Assembly: GCA_028691535.1 (NCBI GenBank)
Contig: JAQUZB010000005.1
Span: forward strand, 44,716-108,715
DNA: 64,000 nt
DNA from: Candidatus Altimarinota bacterium
GTDB taxonomy: Bacteria > Patescibacteriota > Gracilibacteria > BD1-5 > UBA6164
Direction of reading: 5' to 3'
The notes beneath the pieces are model-generated. The model was not told the DNA's origin, did not search any database, and saw nothing but the letters and a program-made list of their open reading frames with translations. This document shows positions 46,193-56,974 of the stretch, in pieces (position 1 is the stretch's first letter; each line of letters opens with the position of its first letter). The translations under genes and the position numbers were made by a program.

Positions 46193-47811
46193 TTGTATTT
46201 ATTTATAATTTTTTCTCAAACAACAAGTCAGTCAATTGCAGAAGAAGTAATTCATCAAGCATATCAAGCTCATTCTCAAGCTGGATAAATTCAAGATATA
46301 TTTGATTCGCAATTTTCATCTCTAAACATACGGATAACTGAAGAAGTTCTAGCTTCTATTCAGATTAAAAGTGCATCAGGATTAGCAAATCATGCAATTT
46401 TTTTATCTAGCATAGGAATAGCTTTTCTTATTGCTTCTATTACAAATTCTGGTAAACAAGAATCAAGAGAAGTAAGAGTTATTTCTGGTTTATAAGTTGT
46501 TCAAATCTTTCATAATTTTGTAGAAGCTTTTCTATTTAAAAAATCTCATACAAGTTGTGCTGGTGCATTGAAATTTGAACCTCATAATTCATATGTTGCT
46601 TTTTCCCATTTTCTTTGAAATTCAACTCAAGCAAGTGGATGATCACTTCAAAAATCACTTGGATTTACATTTACAAGTAATGCACTATTTGAATTTTCTG
46701 AATTTTGATTATATTCACTCATTCAGTTTACTGTTAACATTCATTCTTCACTTGCAGCAAGTACTACATGTCAACCTGGACACATACAAAAACTATAAAC
46801 TGACCTTTCAGATTCATCATGACTTACCAATTTGTAACTTGCAGCTCAAAGTTTTATATGTGTGCAAGATTCTCAATATTGTGATTTATTTATAAGTTCT
46901 CTAGGATGTTCTATTCTAAGTCAAACTGCAAATGGTTTTTGTTTGATTTCCATTCATTTATTATATAACATTTCATATGTGTCACGAGCAGAATGTCATA
47001 TTGCAATTATTAAATCATCAGTTCTTATTTTTTCTCAATTTTCTAATATAACATTTTTTATTTTATTATTTTCAATTTCTAAATCTGTAACAAGAGTATC
47101 AAATCTCACTTCTCAACCAAGAGAAATAATTTTTTTTCTCATATTTCTAACAACTGATCTAAGTCTATCTGTACCAATATGAGGTCTAGCGCTGTATATG
47201 ATTTCCTCAGGAGCTCAAGCTTTTACGAATTCTTCAAATATATATTTACTTCTAGGGTCATTTACAAGTGTATATAATTTACCATCTGAAAAAGTCCCAG
47301 CTCATCATTCTCAAAATTGAACATTGCTATTTTTTTTGAATTCTCTTTTTGTAAATAAATTGTGAACATCAATAACTCTTTGTTTAACTTCACTTCATCT
47401 TTCCAGAATTATAGGATTTAATCAAGCTTCAGCAAGGATAGTTCACGCAAGTAATCAAGAAGGACCACTTCAAATTATCACAGGACGATTTTTAACTTTG
47501 GAAATATCAACCTTATCAATTGTATAAATAAATGGTTCAATTAATCTAATCTTGTGCTTTTTTACATTTTTTTGAAAAATAGGATTCTTATAATTAATTA
47601 TTTTTTCATTGTCTTTAGTATCTATATTTAGAGAATAAACAAAAAGTATCTTACTTTTATCTCTAGAATCCACAGCCTTTTTTACTATTTCAAATTTTAA
47701 TAAATCTGTTTTTTGTATATTTAAAATTTTTAGTATTTTTCATTCTAAGAGTTTTTCATCTTCATCTAACAGTAGAGTTATTTCTTCAATTCTTATAAGT
47801 TTTTTTATCAT
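46189..47811 (-). CDS. FAD-dependent oxidoreductase (COG2509-like)
   Basis: 540 residues. N-terminal ~95 residues resemble the small RNA-binding-like lead domain of this family (IRIEEITLLLDEDEKLL), then a dinucleotide-binding motif IIGSGPSGLLAGTILAEAG and an ERG end of the beta-alpha-beta. Further motifs: IAIGHSARDTYEML, CMCPGGHVV, and the C-terminal GIYPAGEGAGYAGGITSSAIDG, a typical FAD-binding closing motif. Such proteins are widespread but poorly characterised; the substrate is unknown. Overlaps the HEPN-like gene by 7 bases. Confidence 0.88.
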
Positions 47812-48407
47812 AATTTTAGTTTAGTATTTATTTTCACTTTATTACATATTCAATCCATAACTTTTATATAATTATTTTTGAGATTTTCATTATCTTTTAT
47901 TTTTGATAAATATTTATAAAAATTTTTCTTAATTTCCATATATAAAATATTTCTTTCTAAAACGGTTTCATCTTTTGAATATGTTGTTATTATTTCTTCA
48001 TTATTTTTGTGACTATATATTAGAACTCATTCTACTTCTCATTTATGCAATATTCAACATCTTATTTTTTTATAAAATAAATCTTGCTCTTCATTATTTA
48101 ATCACAATTCAGAACAAAATTTTTTTATCAATTGCTCAGATTCATTTTTATGGTTATAAATTCATTCCTTAAATCATTGTATAGTTTCTATTAATAAACA
48201 AGATATTGCCAATATTGTAAATCAAAAATAATTATCTTTTGGTTTATTATTTTCTTCAAATTTAATTAATAAATCAATTGGTTCAAAAAACCTACTTTCT
48301 ATCCTATCTTTTAATATTAATATTGCTTTATCCCATCATTTTTCTTCATTAATATTTAATTTTAAGTCTAGATAATCATTTGAAGTAAAATTTTTAGATA
48401 TCTTCAT
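47805..48407 (-). CDS. HEPN-like protein with R-X4-H motif
   Basis: 200 residues, all-helical. FTILAISCLLIETIQGFKEG followed by a helix-rich region ending FYKKIRCGILHKGEVEG, which contains RCGILH, an R-X4-H motif of HEPN-domain proteins (RNases and toxins of defence and stress systems). The N-terminal RIESRFFEPIDLLIKFEEN is also compatible. No antitoxin-like neighbour: the FAD oxidoreductase follows with 7-base overlap. Function is inference from the motif and helical pattern. Confidence 0.55.
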
Positions 48408-48549
48408 TATATTAATTTAACATTTATATAACTAAATTATAAGTAAATAAAAATTTAGTCAAAATAAAGAATAAATATGAAAAAATAATTTTTTCCCTAG
48501 ACCTTTTACCTATATATATTATAACAATTAAAAAACTTTAAAATTACTT

Positions 48550-48577
48550 TTGACAATTTTTGACTTTTTTATATAAT
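48550..48577 (+). promoter_or_regulatory. Sigma-70-like promoter of the S10/spc ribosomal cluster
   Basis: TTGACA (48550-48555) and TATAAT (48572-48577) with 16-base spacing, both consensus hexamers. Transcription start would be near 48584, giving a leader of about 105 bases before rplC. Confidence 0.8.
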
Positions 48578-48616
48578 CACGTAGCTTTTTAGAAATATCA
48601 CGAAAAGTTTTTTAAA

Positions 48617-48661
48617 AGAGGTTAAGTTAAACTACTCGCTTGCGGGGATCGTTTAACCTCT
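48617..48661 (+). promoter_or_regulatory. GC-rich hairpin in the rplC leader
   Basis: agaggttaa (48617-48625) pairs with ttaacctct (48653-48661); an inner hairpin CTCG-CTTG-CGGG (48635-48646) sits at the top. It is notably GC-rich for this genome, lies between promoter and rplC ATG (29 bases downstream), and has no T run. A ribosomal protein autoregulation site, by analogy with the E. coli S10 leader, is inference. Confidence 0.6.
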
Positions 48662-48689
48662 AACTTTATATTTGTAAACTGTATTTTAT

Positions 48690-49295
48690 ATGGCTTGAAT
48701 TATAACTACTAAGTTAGAAATGACTAGAGTTGTTAAGGGTGAAAGATTCGTCCCAATAACTTTATTACAAGTTCCAGAACTTAGAGTAATATGATTTAAA
48801 ACTCTAGAAAAAGATGGTTATGAAGCTATAATCATTTGAGTTTTAAGAAATGGAGCTAATGCAGAATTAGCTGAAGGAAAAGTTACATTGAATAAAAGTG
48901 CTTTTTCAAAAATAAAAGAATTTCCAGTTTCAGAAGCTGAAAAAGGAAGATACAATGTTTGAGATACTGTTTCATTAGATGTATTAGAAGGTGATGTTAA
49001 AGTAAGTGTTGAATGATTTTCAAAATGAAAATGATTTACATGAGCTATGAAAAAGCATAACTTTCATTGAGGACCTGCAACTCATGGTTCTAAATTCCAT
49101 AGAGCTCTTGGTTCTATTGGTAATAGAAAACCTACGAGAACTCATAAAGGTAAAAAAATGCACGGTCATTTAGGTGATACACAATTTACAATCAAAAACA
49201 TACCAGTTGAATTAGTTAATAAAGAAATTGGTGTTATTGGTGTAAGAGGATGAGTTCCAGGATGAAGAAATTCATACGTAAATATTATTTTTTAG
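48690..49295 (+). CDS. rplC: 50S ribosomal protein uL3
   Basis: 201 residues. MAGIITTKLEMTRV at the start, and the signature FHRALGSIGNRKPTRTHKGKKMHGHLG near the middle. Among the first genes of the cluster; rpsJ (uS10), usually upstream, is absent here. Preceded by promoter and leader hairpin. Gly by TGA at codon 3. Confidence 0.96.
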
Positions 49296-49314
49296 TTATT
49301 AATGTTAAAATCGA

Positions 49315-49938
49315 ATGAAAACTAATTTATTTGATCAAGCATGAAAATCAATTTGAGAAATCGAATTAAATTCTTCAGTGTTTTGATTAGAACTAAATGA
49401 AGGTCTTGTTCATAGAGCATTAGTATATCAACTAGCTAATAATAGAATGGTAGTTGCTCATACTAAAACTAGATGAGATAGAAGAGGTTCTACAAGAAAA
49501 ATATATAAACAAAAAGGTACAGGTAGAGCAAGAATGGGTTCAAATAGATCACCAATCAGAAAGAAAGGTTGAGTTGCATTTGGTCCAAGAAATACTGTAA
49601 ACTTCGAACTTTCTATGAATAGAAAAGAAAGAAGAAAAGCTTTATTTGTTGTTTTATCTTCAAAATTAGCTAATAAAGAACTAATTATTATTGATAAAAT
49701 TGAATTTAGTGATGTAAAAACTAAAAATATGGAAAAAGTTTTAAAAGCTTTACCTTATGAAAAAAATGTTTTACTAGCTTTATCAGAAAAAAATGAAATG
49801 ATTGAAAAATCAGCTTCAAATTTACCTTATGTTAAAAGTATACTAGTTGATTATTTAAATGTTAAAGATTTATTGAAATATAAAACATTAGTTTTATTAA
49901 AAGATTCTTTATCTAACTTAGATAATTTAGCAAAATAA
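49315..49938 (+). CDS. rplD: 50S ribosomal protein uL4
   Basis: 207 residues. LVHRALVYQLANNR and the characteristic loop [42 protein letters not shown]. Start ATG at 49315, 19 bases after rplC. In many bacteria uL4 represses its own operon through the leader; here the hairpin at 48617-48661 is the candidate target (inference). Confidence 0.96.
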
Positions 49939-49961
49939 TTTTAATCTAAACAATTATAAAT

Positions 49962-50255
49962 ATGAGATTATTTAGAATATTAAAAAAACCTATAACAACT
50001 GAAAAAACTTCTAACTTAAGTTTAATAAAAAATACTTATGTATTCGAAGTTGCATCAGATGCTACTAAAATAGATATTAAGAAAGCGGTTAAAGAAATCT
50101 ATTGAGTAGATGTTGATAGTGTTAATGTTTTACATACTAGAGAAAAATTCAAGTATGCAAAAAAATGAGTACAATTAAGAAAAAGATCTAGTAAAAAAGC
50201 TTATGTTACTTTAAAAGATGCAAAAGCTAAGATAGATTATTCAATTATAAAATAA
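49962..50255 (+). CDS. rplW: 50S ribosomal protein uL23
   Basis: 97 residues. RILKKPITTEKTSNL at the start and YVFEVASDATKIDIKKAVKEIYGVDVDSVN, the uL23 core; binds at the exit tunnel near the signal recognition particle. 23 bases after rplD and 22 before the rplB GTG. Confidence 0.95.
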
Positions 50256-50277
50256 TTTAGTTCTTAAAAATAAGAAA

Positions 50278-51123
50278 GTGGGAATTAAAAAATTTAAACC
50301 TACTACTCCAGGTAGAAGATGAATGACTGTTAATACTTATGAAGAAATTACAACTTCTTCTCCTTATAAAGCACTTACAGTTAAATTAAAAAAACATTCA
50401 GGTAGAAATAATACTTGAACAATTACAGTGAGACACCAATGAGGTGGTCATGCACAAAGATATAGACTAGTAGATTTTTACTGAGTTGATAAAAAATGAA
50501 TCGAAGCTAAAGTTGAAACTATAGAATACGATCCATACAGATCAGCATTTATCGCATTAGTTTGTTATAAAGATGGTGAAAGAAGATATGTTATCGCTCA
50601 TAAAGATATGAAAGTAGGTAATATTATCGTTGCTGACACAAAAACATCACTTGATAATGGTAATAGAATGGAAGTTTGAAATATCCCTACAGGAGTTCAA
50701 ATCTACAATCTAGAATTAATTGTTTGAAGTTGAGCTTCTTCAATTAGATCAGCAGGTTCATTTGGTACAATTTATTCACAAGAAGGAGAATACTCACAAG
50801 TAAAAATGCCTTCAGGTGAAATCAGATTAGTACACAAAAAATGTTATGCTACTATTTGACAAGTTTCTAATCCTGACCACAACCAAGTTGTAATTGGTAA
50901 AGCTGGTAGATCAAGATGGATGTGAAAAAGACCTACTGTTCTTGGTAAATCTATGAACCCTGTTGACCATCCACATGGAGGTTGAGAAGGTCATAATCCA
51001 ATTGGTATGAAATGACCAAAAACTCCATGGGGTAAAATTGCTCTATGAGGTAAAACTAGAAGTAGAAAAAATACTACATCTAAATGGATATTAAGAACAA
51101 GAAAAGGTAAATTAATGGTATAA
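50278..51123 (+). CDS. rplB: 50S ribosomal protein uL2
   Basis: 281 residues. [17 protein letters not shown] start, [26 protein letters not shown], and the C-terminal VDHPHGGGEGHNPIG with the catalytic-centre His. The start is GTG at 50278 because the homologous N-terminus begins there and no ATG fits. Confidence 0.97.
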
Positions 51124-51147
51124 TTTAAATTTTTATAAAAACAACTT

Positions 51148-51414
51148 ATGACAAGAAGTTTAAAAAAATGACCTTATATAGATGATAGAGTAATGAAAAA
51201 AGTAGTTGCTATGAATGCATCATGAAAAAAAGGTGTAATTAAAACTTGGTCAAGAGCTTGTACTGTTGCTCCAGAATTTGTATGACATACTTTTGGTGTT
51301 CATAACGGTAAAGTTCATTCTCCAGTATTCGTTACTGAAGATATGGTATGACACAAATTATGAGAATTTTCAATGACTAGAACATTCAGAGGTCATGCAT
51401 GAAATAAAAAATAG
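51148..51414 (+). CDS. rpsS: 30S ribosomal protein uS19
   Basis: 88 residues. MTRSLKKGPYIDDRVMKKV start, [53 protein letters not shown]. Typical length and motifs. A structured 79-base spacer follows before rplV. Confidence 0.97.
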
Positions 51415-51420
51415 AAAGGC

Positions 51421-51463
51421 CCACGAGTTAGATTTATTCTAACCATCCCTGAAAGACGGGTAT
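51421..51463 (+). promoter_or_regulatory. Structured spacer between rpsS and rplV
   Basis: gttaga (51427-51432) pairs with tctaac (51438-51443), and ccc (51447-51449) can pair with ggg (51458-51460), in a spacer unusually GC-rich for this genome. No T run. Could be a regulatory or processing element. Confidence 0.35.
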
Positions 51464-51493
51464 AATAATTTACTTATTTAGCCAACAATAGCT

Positions 51494-51820
51494 ATGAAAG
51501 CATACGGAAAAAATATAAGAATTTCTCCGAAAAAACTAAGAGTTGTTGCTGAAATTGTTAGAGGTAATGATGCAGAAGAAGCTTTAAAATTTTTAAAATT
51601 TGCTCCAAAAAAATGAGCAGATTTACTATACAAAGTTTTAGCTTCAGCTGTTTCAAACGCTGTAAATAACGATTCTCAAAAACTTGAAAACTTGAAAATT
51701 AGTTCTCTTATTATTTCGAAAGGAATAGTATATAAAAGATGAAATCCTGTTTCAAGAGGTAGAATGCATCCAATTCTTAAAAGAACATCTAATATAAAAT
51801 TAGAATTACAGGTAAAATAA
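51494..51820 (+). CDS. rplV: 50S ribosomal protein uL22
   Basis: 108 residues. KNIRISPKKLRVVAEIVRG, VLASAVSNAVNN, and the C-terminal beta-hairpin KRGNPVSRGRMHPILKRTSNIKLELQ lining the exit tunnel. Confidence 0.96.
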
Positions 51821-51875
51821 TATCCGCTCCATTGAGAGTAGAGTTATTCATTATAATTATTAAATAATTTATATT

Positions 51876-52508
51876 ATGGGACACAAAGTTAATCCGATAG
51901 CATTTAGAATTCCTTATATTAAATCTTGGAAATCTACTTGGTTTGAAGATAAAAAAACTTATAGTAACTCTTTAAGTTTAGATATAAAAGTTAGACAACT
52001 TTTAGATAAAGAATTAAAAGGTATTCCATTAGGAGACATATTAGTCTCTAAAGATCAAGATGTTATAGAAGTAGTTGTTTATACAGCTAAATCAGCACTT
52101 ATCTTAGGAAAAACTTGAGAAAATAAAGATAACTTAGTTGCTTTATTAAGTAAAAAAGTTTGAGGTAAAGTAACTCTTGAAGTAAGAGATATTAAAAATC
52201 CAGACTTAAATGCAAAAATTGTAGGGTTTATGATTGCGAATCAAATCGAAAAAAGAATGCCTTACAAAAGAGCTATTAAACAAGCCATTGCAAAAACAAT
52301 GGAAAAAGGTGGTAAATGAATCAAAGTAAAAGTAGGTTGAAGATTAAATTGAGCTGAAATTGCTAGAAAAGAAACTTTTAAAGAATGAGCTATTCCACTT
52401 CAAACTATTAGATCTGACATAGATTATGTTGCTTGTAGAGCTGAAACAGTTTATGGGACTATTGGTTTAAAAGTATGGATATACAAATGAGATATCTATA
52501 AAAAATAA
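51876..52508 (+). CDS. rpsC: 30S ribosomal protein uS3
   Basis: 210 residues. [23 protein letters not shown] start, KH-like domain, [39 protein letters not shown], and [15 protein letters not shown] at the end. Family-typical. Confidence 0.97.
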
Positions 52509-52512
52509 AAAC

Positions 52513-52541
52513 TTGACAATTCATGTTTTTTTATATACTAA
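52513..52541 (+). promoter_or_regulatory. Possible internal promoter upstream of rplP
   Basis: TTGACA at 52513-52518 with TACTAA (52536-52541, 17-base spacing) or TATACT (52534-52539, 15-base spacing). Located just after rpsC, 13 bases or so upstream of rplP. Weak -10. Confidence 0.35.
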
Positions 52542-52553
52542 TTGTACTAGAAA

Positions 52554-52958
52554 ATGTTACAACCAAAAAGAACAAAATATAGAAAAGCCCATAGATGAAG
52601 ACTAAAATGAGTTGCTGTTAGAGGTTCAAGTTTAGCATTCGGTGATTACTGAATCAAAGCTGTGACTAGAGGTTTTATTACTTCTAGACAAATTGAATCT
52701 GCTAGAAGAGCTATGGTTAGATTCGTTAAAAGATGAGGTAAAATCTGGATTAGAATTTTTCCAGATAGACCATTCACTACTAAACCATTAGAAGTGCCAA
52801 TGGGTTGAGGTAAATGATCTGTTGAAATGTATAGAGCCCCTGTAAAACCTGGTAGAATGTTATTTGAAATAACATGAGTAACACCAGAAATTGCTAGGGA
52901 AGCTTTTAGACTTGCTTCATACAAGTTACCTGTAAAAACTAAAATAATAGTTGATTAA
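52554..52958 (+). CDS. rplP: 50S ribosomal protein uL16
   Basis: 134 residues. [64 protein letters not shown], and GVTPEIAREAFRLASYKLPVKTKI. Family-typical. Confidence 0.97.
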
Positions 52959-52969
52959 TCATTTTTAAA

Positions 52970-53194
52970 ATGAAAGAAATTAAAGACTTAAACTTAAAAG
53001 AACTTAAAAAATTAAATGAGTTGGATGAAAAAGGTTTAAAATCTGAATTATCTACTTCTTCTAAAACTCTTTACGTACTTAGTATGAAAAAAGAATTAGG
53101 TGAATTAAAACAAACTCATTTGATTAAATCTTTAAGAAGATATGTTGCACAAATTAAAACTGTTGCAAATTCAAAAGGTTTAAATATAGGTTAA
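52970..53194 (+). CDS. rpmC: 50S ribosomal protein uL29
   Basis: 74 residues, helical hairpin. MKEIKDLNLKELKKLNELDE, then LKQTHLIKSLRRYVAQIKTV. Contains no TGA codon. 11 bases after rplP. Confidence 0.93.
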   Translation: MKEIKDLNLKELKKLNELDEKGLKSELSTSSKTLYVLSMKKELGELKQTHLIKSLRRYVAQIKTVANSKGLNIG

Positions 53195-53220
53195 TTATTT
53201 TTAAATAAATATTAAAATTT

Positions 53221-53448
53221 ATGAGAACAAAAAAAGGTGTAGTTACGAGTAATAAGATGGATAAAACTATTGTAGTTTCTGTTCACGCTTATAAAAATGA
53301 CGTAAAATATAAGAAAAGATTTAGAGTTACAAGTAAATTCTATGCTCATGATGAATCAAATTCATGTATTGAGTGAGATATTGTAACTATTAAAGAAACT
53401 AGACCAACATCTAAATTAAAAAGATGGGAGGTTGTAGAGAAAAATTAG
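53221..53448 (+). CDS. rpsQ: 30S ribosomal protein uS17
   Basis: 75 residues. [62 protein letters not shown]. OB-fold, family-typical. Confidence 0.96.
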
Positions 53449-53472
53449 TTTAACTTTTAAGAATCGTATTGT

Positions 53473-53841
53473 ATGATACAAACAGAATCAAGATTAGTTG
53501 TTGCTGACAATTCTTGAGCTAAAGAAGTATTATGTATTAAAGTACTTTGAGGTTCTCACAGAAGATATGCATCTATTGGTGATGTTATAGTTTGCGCTGT
53601 TAAAAAAGCTGCTCCAGATGGAACAGTAAAAAAGAAAAAAGTAGTAAAAGCTATAATCGTTAGAACATCTAAAGAAGTTAGAAGAAAAGATGGATCTTAT
53701 GTAAGATTTGATGATAATGCTTGCGTTATTGTTGATGATAATAATAATCCAAGAGGAACTCGTATTTTCGGACCTGTTGCAAGAGAATTAAGAGCATTAG
53801 GGCATCAAAAAATAGTGAGTTTAGCTCCAGAAGTTTTATAA
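53473..53841 (+). CDS. rplN: 50S ribosomal protein uL14
   Basis: 122 residues. [85 protein letters not shown]. Family-typical. Confidence 0.97.
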
Positions 53842-53860
53842 TTATTATAAGAAACAAATT

Positions 53861-54211
53861 ATGAAAATAAGAACTTGAGATAAAGTACAAGTTATGTCAG
53901 GGAAAGAAAAAGATAGAGGACAAGTTTCTACTGTTTTAAAAGTATTTCCAGATACAAACAAAATTATCGTAAAAGATATCAATGTTGTAACTAGACATTT
54001 AAAAAGACAAGGTACTAATCCATGACAAATTGTTAAAATGGAAAAAGCTATAGACGCTTCAAACGTTATGCTAATTTGTCCTTTTACTGAAAAACCAACT
54101 AGAGTTGGATTCGTAAAAATTGAAGAAAAATGAGTTTCAAAAAAATTCAGATTTTCTAAAAAAGCTTTATCTGAAAAAGGATGAGAAGCTAAAAAATATA
54201 TTATTAAATAG
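53861..54211 (+). CDS. rplX: 50S ribosomal protein uL24
   Basis: 116 residues. [51 protein letters not shown] motif, GKPTRVGF-type tail (here [14 protein letters not shown]). Confidence 0.95.
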
Positions 54212-54243
54212 TTAAAAAGTTTATTTTGTAAAACTTGAGACAA

Positions 54244-54780
54244 ATGCTTAAGGATAAATATTTAAAAGAAATATCTCCTGCTCTTAAAGAAAAACTACAA
54301 ATTTCAAATGTTATGGAAATTCCTAAAATTGAAAAAGTTGTTTTAAATATGTGAATTTGAACATATGTAAGAACTGGAAATAAAGATTTTTCTTCTTTAC
54401 AAGAACACTTAACTCTTATTGCTGGACAAGCTTGTACAGTTAGATATGCTAAAAAAGCAATTTCAAACTTTAAATTAAGAGCTTGAATGCCAGTTTGACT
54501 TAGTGTTACTTTAAGAGGTGATAGAATGTATGATTTTCTTGATAAATTAGTACATGCTGTTTTACCAAGAGTGAGAGATTTTAGAGGTATAAATAAAAAT
54601 GGTTTTGATACACAAGGAAATTACAATTTCTGAATCAAAGAACATTCTATATTTCTAGAAGTTCCTCATGATGATGTAGTTAAAAATCACGGTATTCAAA
54701 TTACTGTAAAAACTACTGCAAAAAACAAAGAAGCTTGAAAGGAATTATTAACAATGATGTGATTTCCTTTTTCTAAATAA
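54244..54780 (+). CDS. rplE: 50S ribosomal protein uL5
   Basis: 178 residues. Start [38 protein letters not shown], then [54 protein letters not shown]. Contacts 5S rRNA. Start ATG at 54244. Confidence 0.96.
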
Positions 54781-54808
54781 AAGTTTACTTTATTAAAAAT
54801 ATACACAA

Positions 54809-55033
54809 ATGGCTAGAAAAGCAAAAATCGCTAAAGCTAACAAGCTTAAAAAAAGCTTTTTACAAGCTATCCTAGATTGAAGAAAACCAAAAGAGGCTAC
54901 AAAAGTTTTTAACTGTTGTGGTGCATGTTGAAGAACTAGAGGTTATCTTTGAGCTTTTGATATTTGTAGAATATGTTTTAGAGAAAAAGCTAATGCTTGA
55001 GAATTACCAGGTGTTAGAAAATCAAGTTGGTAA
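54809..55033 (+). CDS. rpsN: 30S ribosomal protein uS14
   Basis: 74 residues. Zinc-binding CGACG..CRIC ([27 protein letters not shown]), typical of the short zinc-containing uS14, with an N-terminal extension of basic residues. 28 bases after rplE. Confidence 0.95.
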
Positions 55034-55075
55034 TAGTTAGTTAAAAAAATAAATTTAGTTATTAATTTTATTGTT

Positions 55076-55471
55076 ATGATAATAGATCCTATTGGAGATT
55101 TATTAACAAGAATTAGAAATGCTTACATGGCTAGAATTATCGAAGTTAGACTTCCTTATTCAGCAATTAAAGCAGATATTTCTAAAATTCTTAAGAAAAA
55201 TAAATACATAGCAGATTTTGAAGTTATTGAAGAAGAAAATAATAAAAAATCTATTATGCTTACTCTTAACGATGTTAGAACTACTAAATACGTTCCAACT
55301 TTGAAAAGAATAAGTAAACCAGGACAAAGAATATATGTTGGGTCAAAAGATATTAAAAAATCTAGAGATGGTCACGGTATTTTTATAGTTTCAACTCCAA
55401 AAGGTGTTGTTACTGGTTACGAAGCTAGAAGTTTAAATGTAGGTGGTGAATTACTTTGCGAAGTATACTAA
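55076..55471 (+). CDS. rpsH: 30S ribosomal protein uS8
   Basis: 131 residues. MIIDPIGDLLTRIRNAYMAR, RISKPGQRIYVG, and GIFIVSTPKGVVTGYEARSLNVGGELLCEVY. Wholly free of TGA, unlike most neighbours. Confidence 0.97.
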   Translation: MIIDPIGDLLTRIRNAYMARIIEVRLPYSAIKADISKILKKNKYIADFEVIEEENNKKSIMLTLNDVRTTKYVPTLKRISKPGQRIYVGSKDIKKSRDGHGIFIVSTPKGVVTGYEARSLNVGGELLCEVY

Positions 55472-55537
55472 TCACTATTTCATATAAAAGAGAAATGAGA
55501 AATCATTGATCCGATTTATATTATAATTAATTAAAAA

Positions 55538-56077
55538 ATGTCTAGAATTGGTAAATTACCTGTTGTCTTATCAGATAAAGTAGAAGTTACTTTAGTTGGT
55601 AGAGATATTAAAGTTAAAGGACCTCTTTGAGAATTAGCTTTTACAGTTTCAGAAGTAGTAGAAGTAATTAAAGAAGAAAACAATTTAATTGTAAACCCTT
55701 TGGGAGAAGAGGCTAAAGCTTTATGGGGGACAACTAGAGCTATATTAAATAATATGGTTATAGGTGTTACTGAAGGTTATAAAAAAAGTTTAGAAATAAT
55801 TTGAGTTGGTTACAAATTTGAAGTACAATGAGCGACTCTTGTTTTAAGTATAGGTTATTCTCATAAAGTTAATATGGAAGTTCCAAAAGGACTTACTGTT
55901 ACACTTGATGAAAAAGCTAAAAACTTATTACATATATCATGAGTTGATAAACAATTAGTATGAGAATTTGCTTCTAAAGTTAGAGCTAAGAAAAAACCTG
56001 AACCATACAAAGGTAAATGAATTAAATACGTTGGTGAACATATCAGAAGAAAAGCTGGTAAAACTGGTTCTAAATAG
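55538..56077 (+). CDS. rplF: 50S ribosomal protein uL6
   Basis: 179 residues. [51 protein letters not shown], and [25 protein letters not shown]. Family-typical; 66-base gap after rpsH. Confidence 0.97.
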
Positions 56078-56110
56078 AAAATTTAACTTTAAATCATAAA
56101 ATATTAGAAG

Positions 56111-56455
56111 ATGTTACAAAAAACATTAAAAAGATTAAGTAGAAAAAATAGAATAAGATCTAAGATTAGCGGTACTACTGCTAGACCTAGACTTTCTGTT
56201 TTCAGAAGTAATTTATACATTTCTGTTCAACTTATAGATGATACTGCATGAAAAACTCTTGCTTCTTCTTCTGATTTAAGAATCAAAAAAGAAGGTACAA
56301 AAACTGAAATGGCTAAAGCAGTATGACTTGCTATGGCTAAAAAAGTTCTTGACTTAAATATAACAGATGTAGTTTTTGATAGAGGTTGATTCGCATACCA
56401 CGGTAGAGTTCAAGCATTAGCTGATGCTTTAAGAGAAGGTGGACTTAAATTTTAA
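56111..56455 (+). CDS. rplR: 50S ribosomal protein uL18
   Basis: 114 residues. [33 protein letters not shown], and [28 protein letters not shown]. 5S rRNA contact. Confidence 0.96.
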
Positions 56456-56475
56456 TTATTTAATACTAAAAAAGT

Positions 56476-56949
56476 ATGGCTTTTTCTGGAAAAGATAAAT
56501 GAAATAAAAAATTTCAAAAACCAAGAAAAGAATTCAAAGAAGAATTACTTGCTATTGATAGAGTAACTAGAGTTAACTCTTGAGGTAGACAACTTAGATT
56601 CAGAGCTGTTATGGTTATCGGTGACGGTAAAGGTAATGTTGCTTTAGGAACTGGTAAATCTTGGGAAGTTGTAGATGCAATAGCAAAAGCTGTAGCAGAT
56701 GCAAAAAAAAGATTAGTTACTGTTAAAATTGAAAATGGTACTGTTCCATATAATGTTGAAGCTAAATTTAAAGCTGCTAAAATTATGGTTCATCCTGCTT
56801 CAGTAGGTACATGAATAATTGCTTGAGGAGCTGTTAGAAAAGTTTTAGCTGCATCTGGTTATACTGATGTTTTAGCTAAAAGATATGGTTCTACAAATTT
56901 AATAAATAATGCTAAAGCTACTATAAAAGCTTTAACATCTTTTAAATAA
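56476..56949 (+). CDS. rpsE: 30S ribosomal protein uS5
   Basis: 157 residues. [89 protein letters not shown]. Directly followed by rplO with 25 bases between; rpmD (uL30), normally here, is missing. Confidence 0.97.
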
Positions 56950-56974
56950 AAATACTTATTAACGATATTACATT

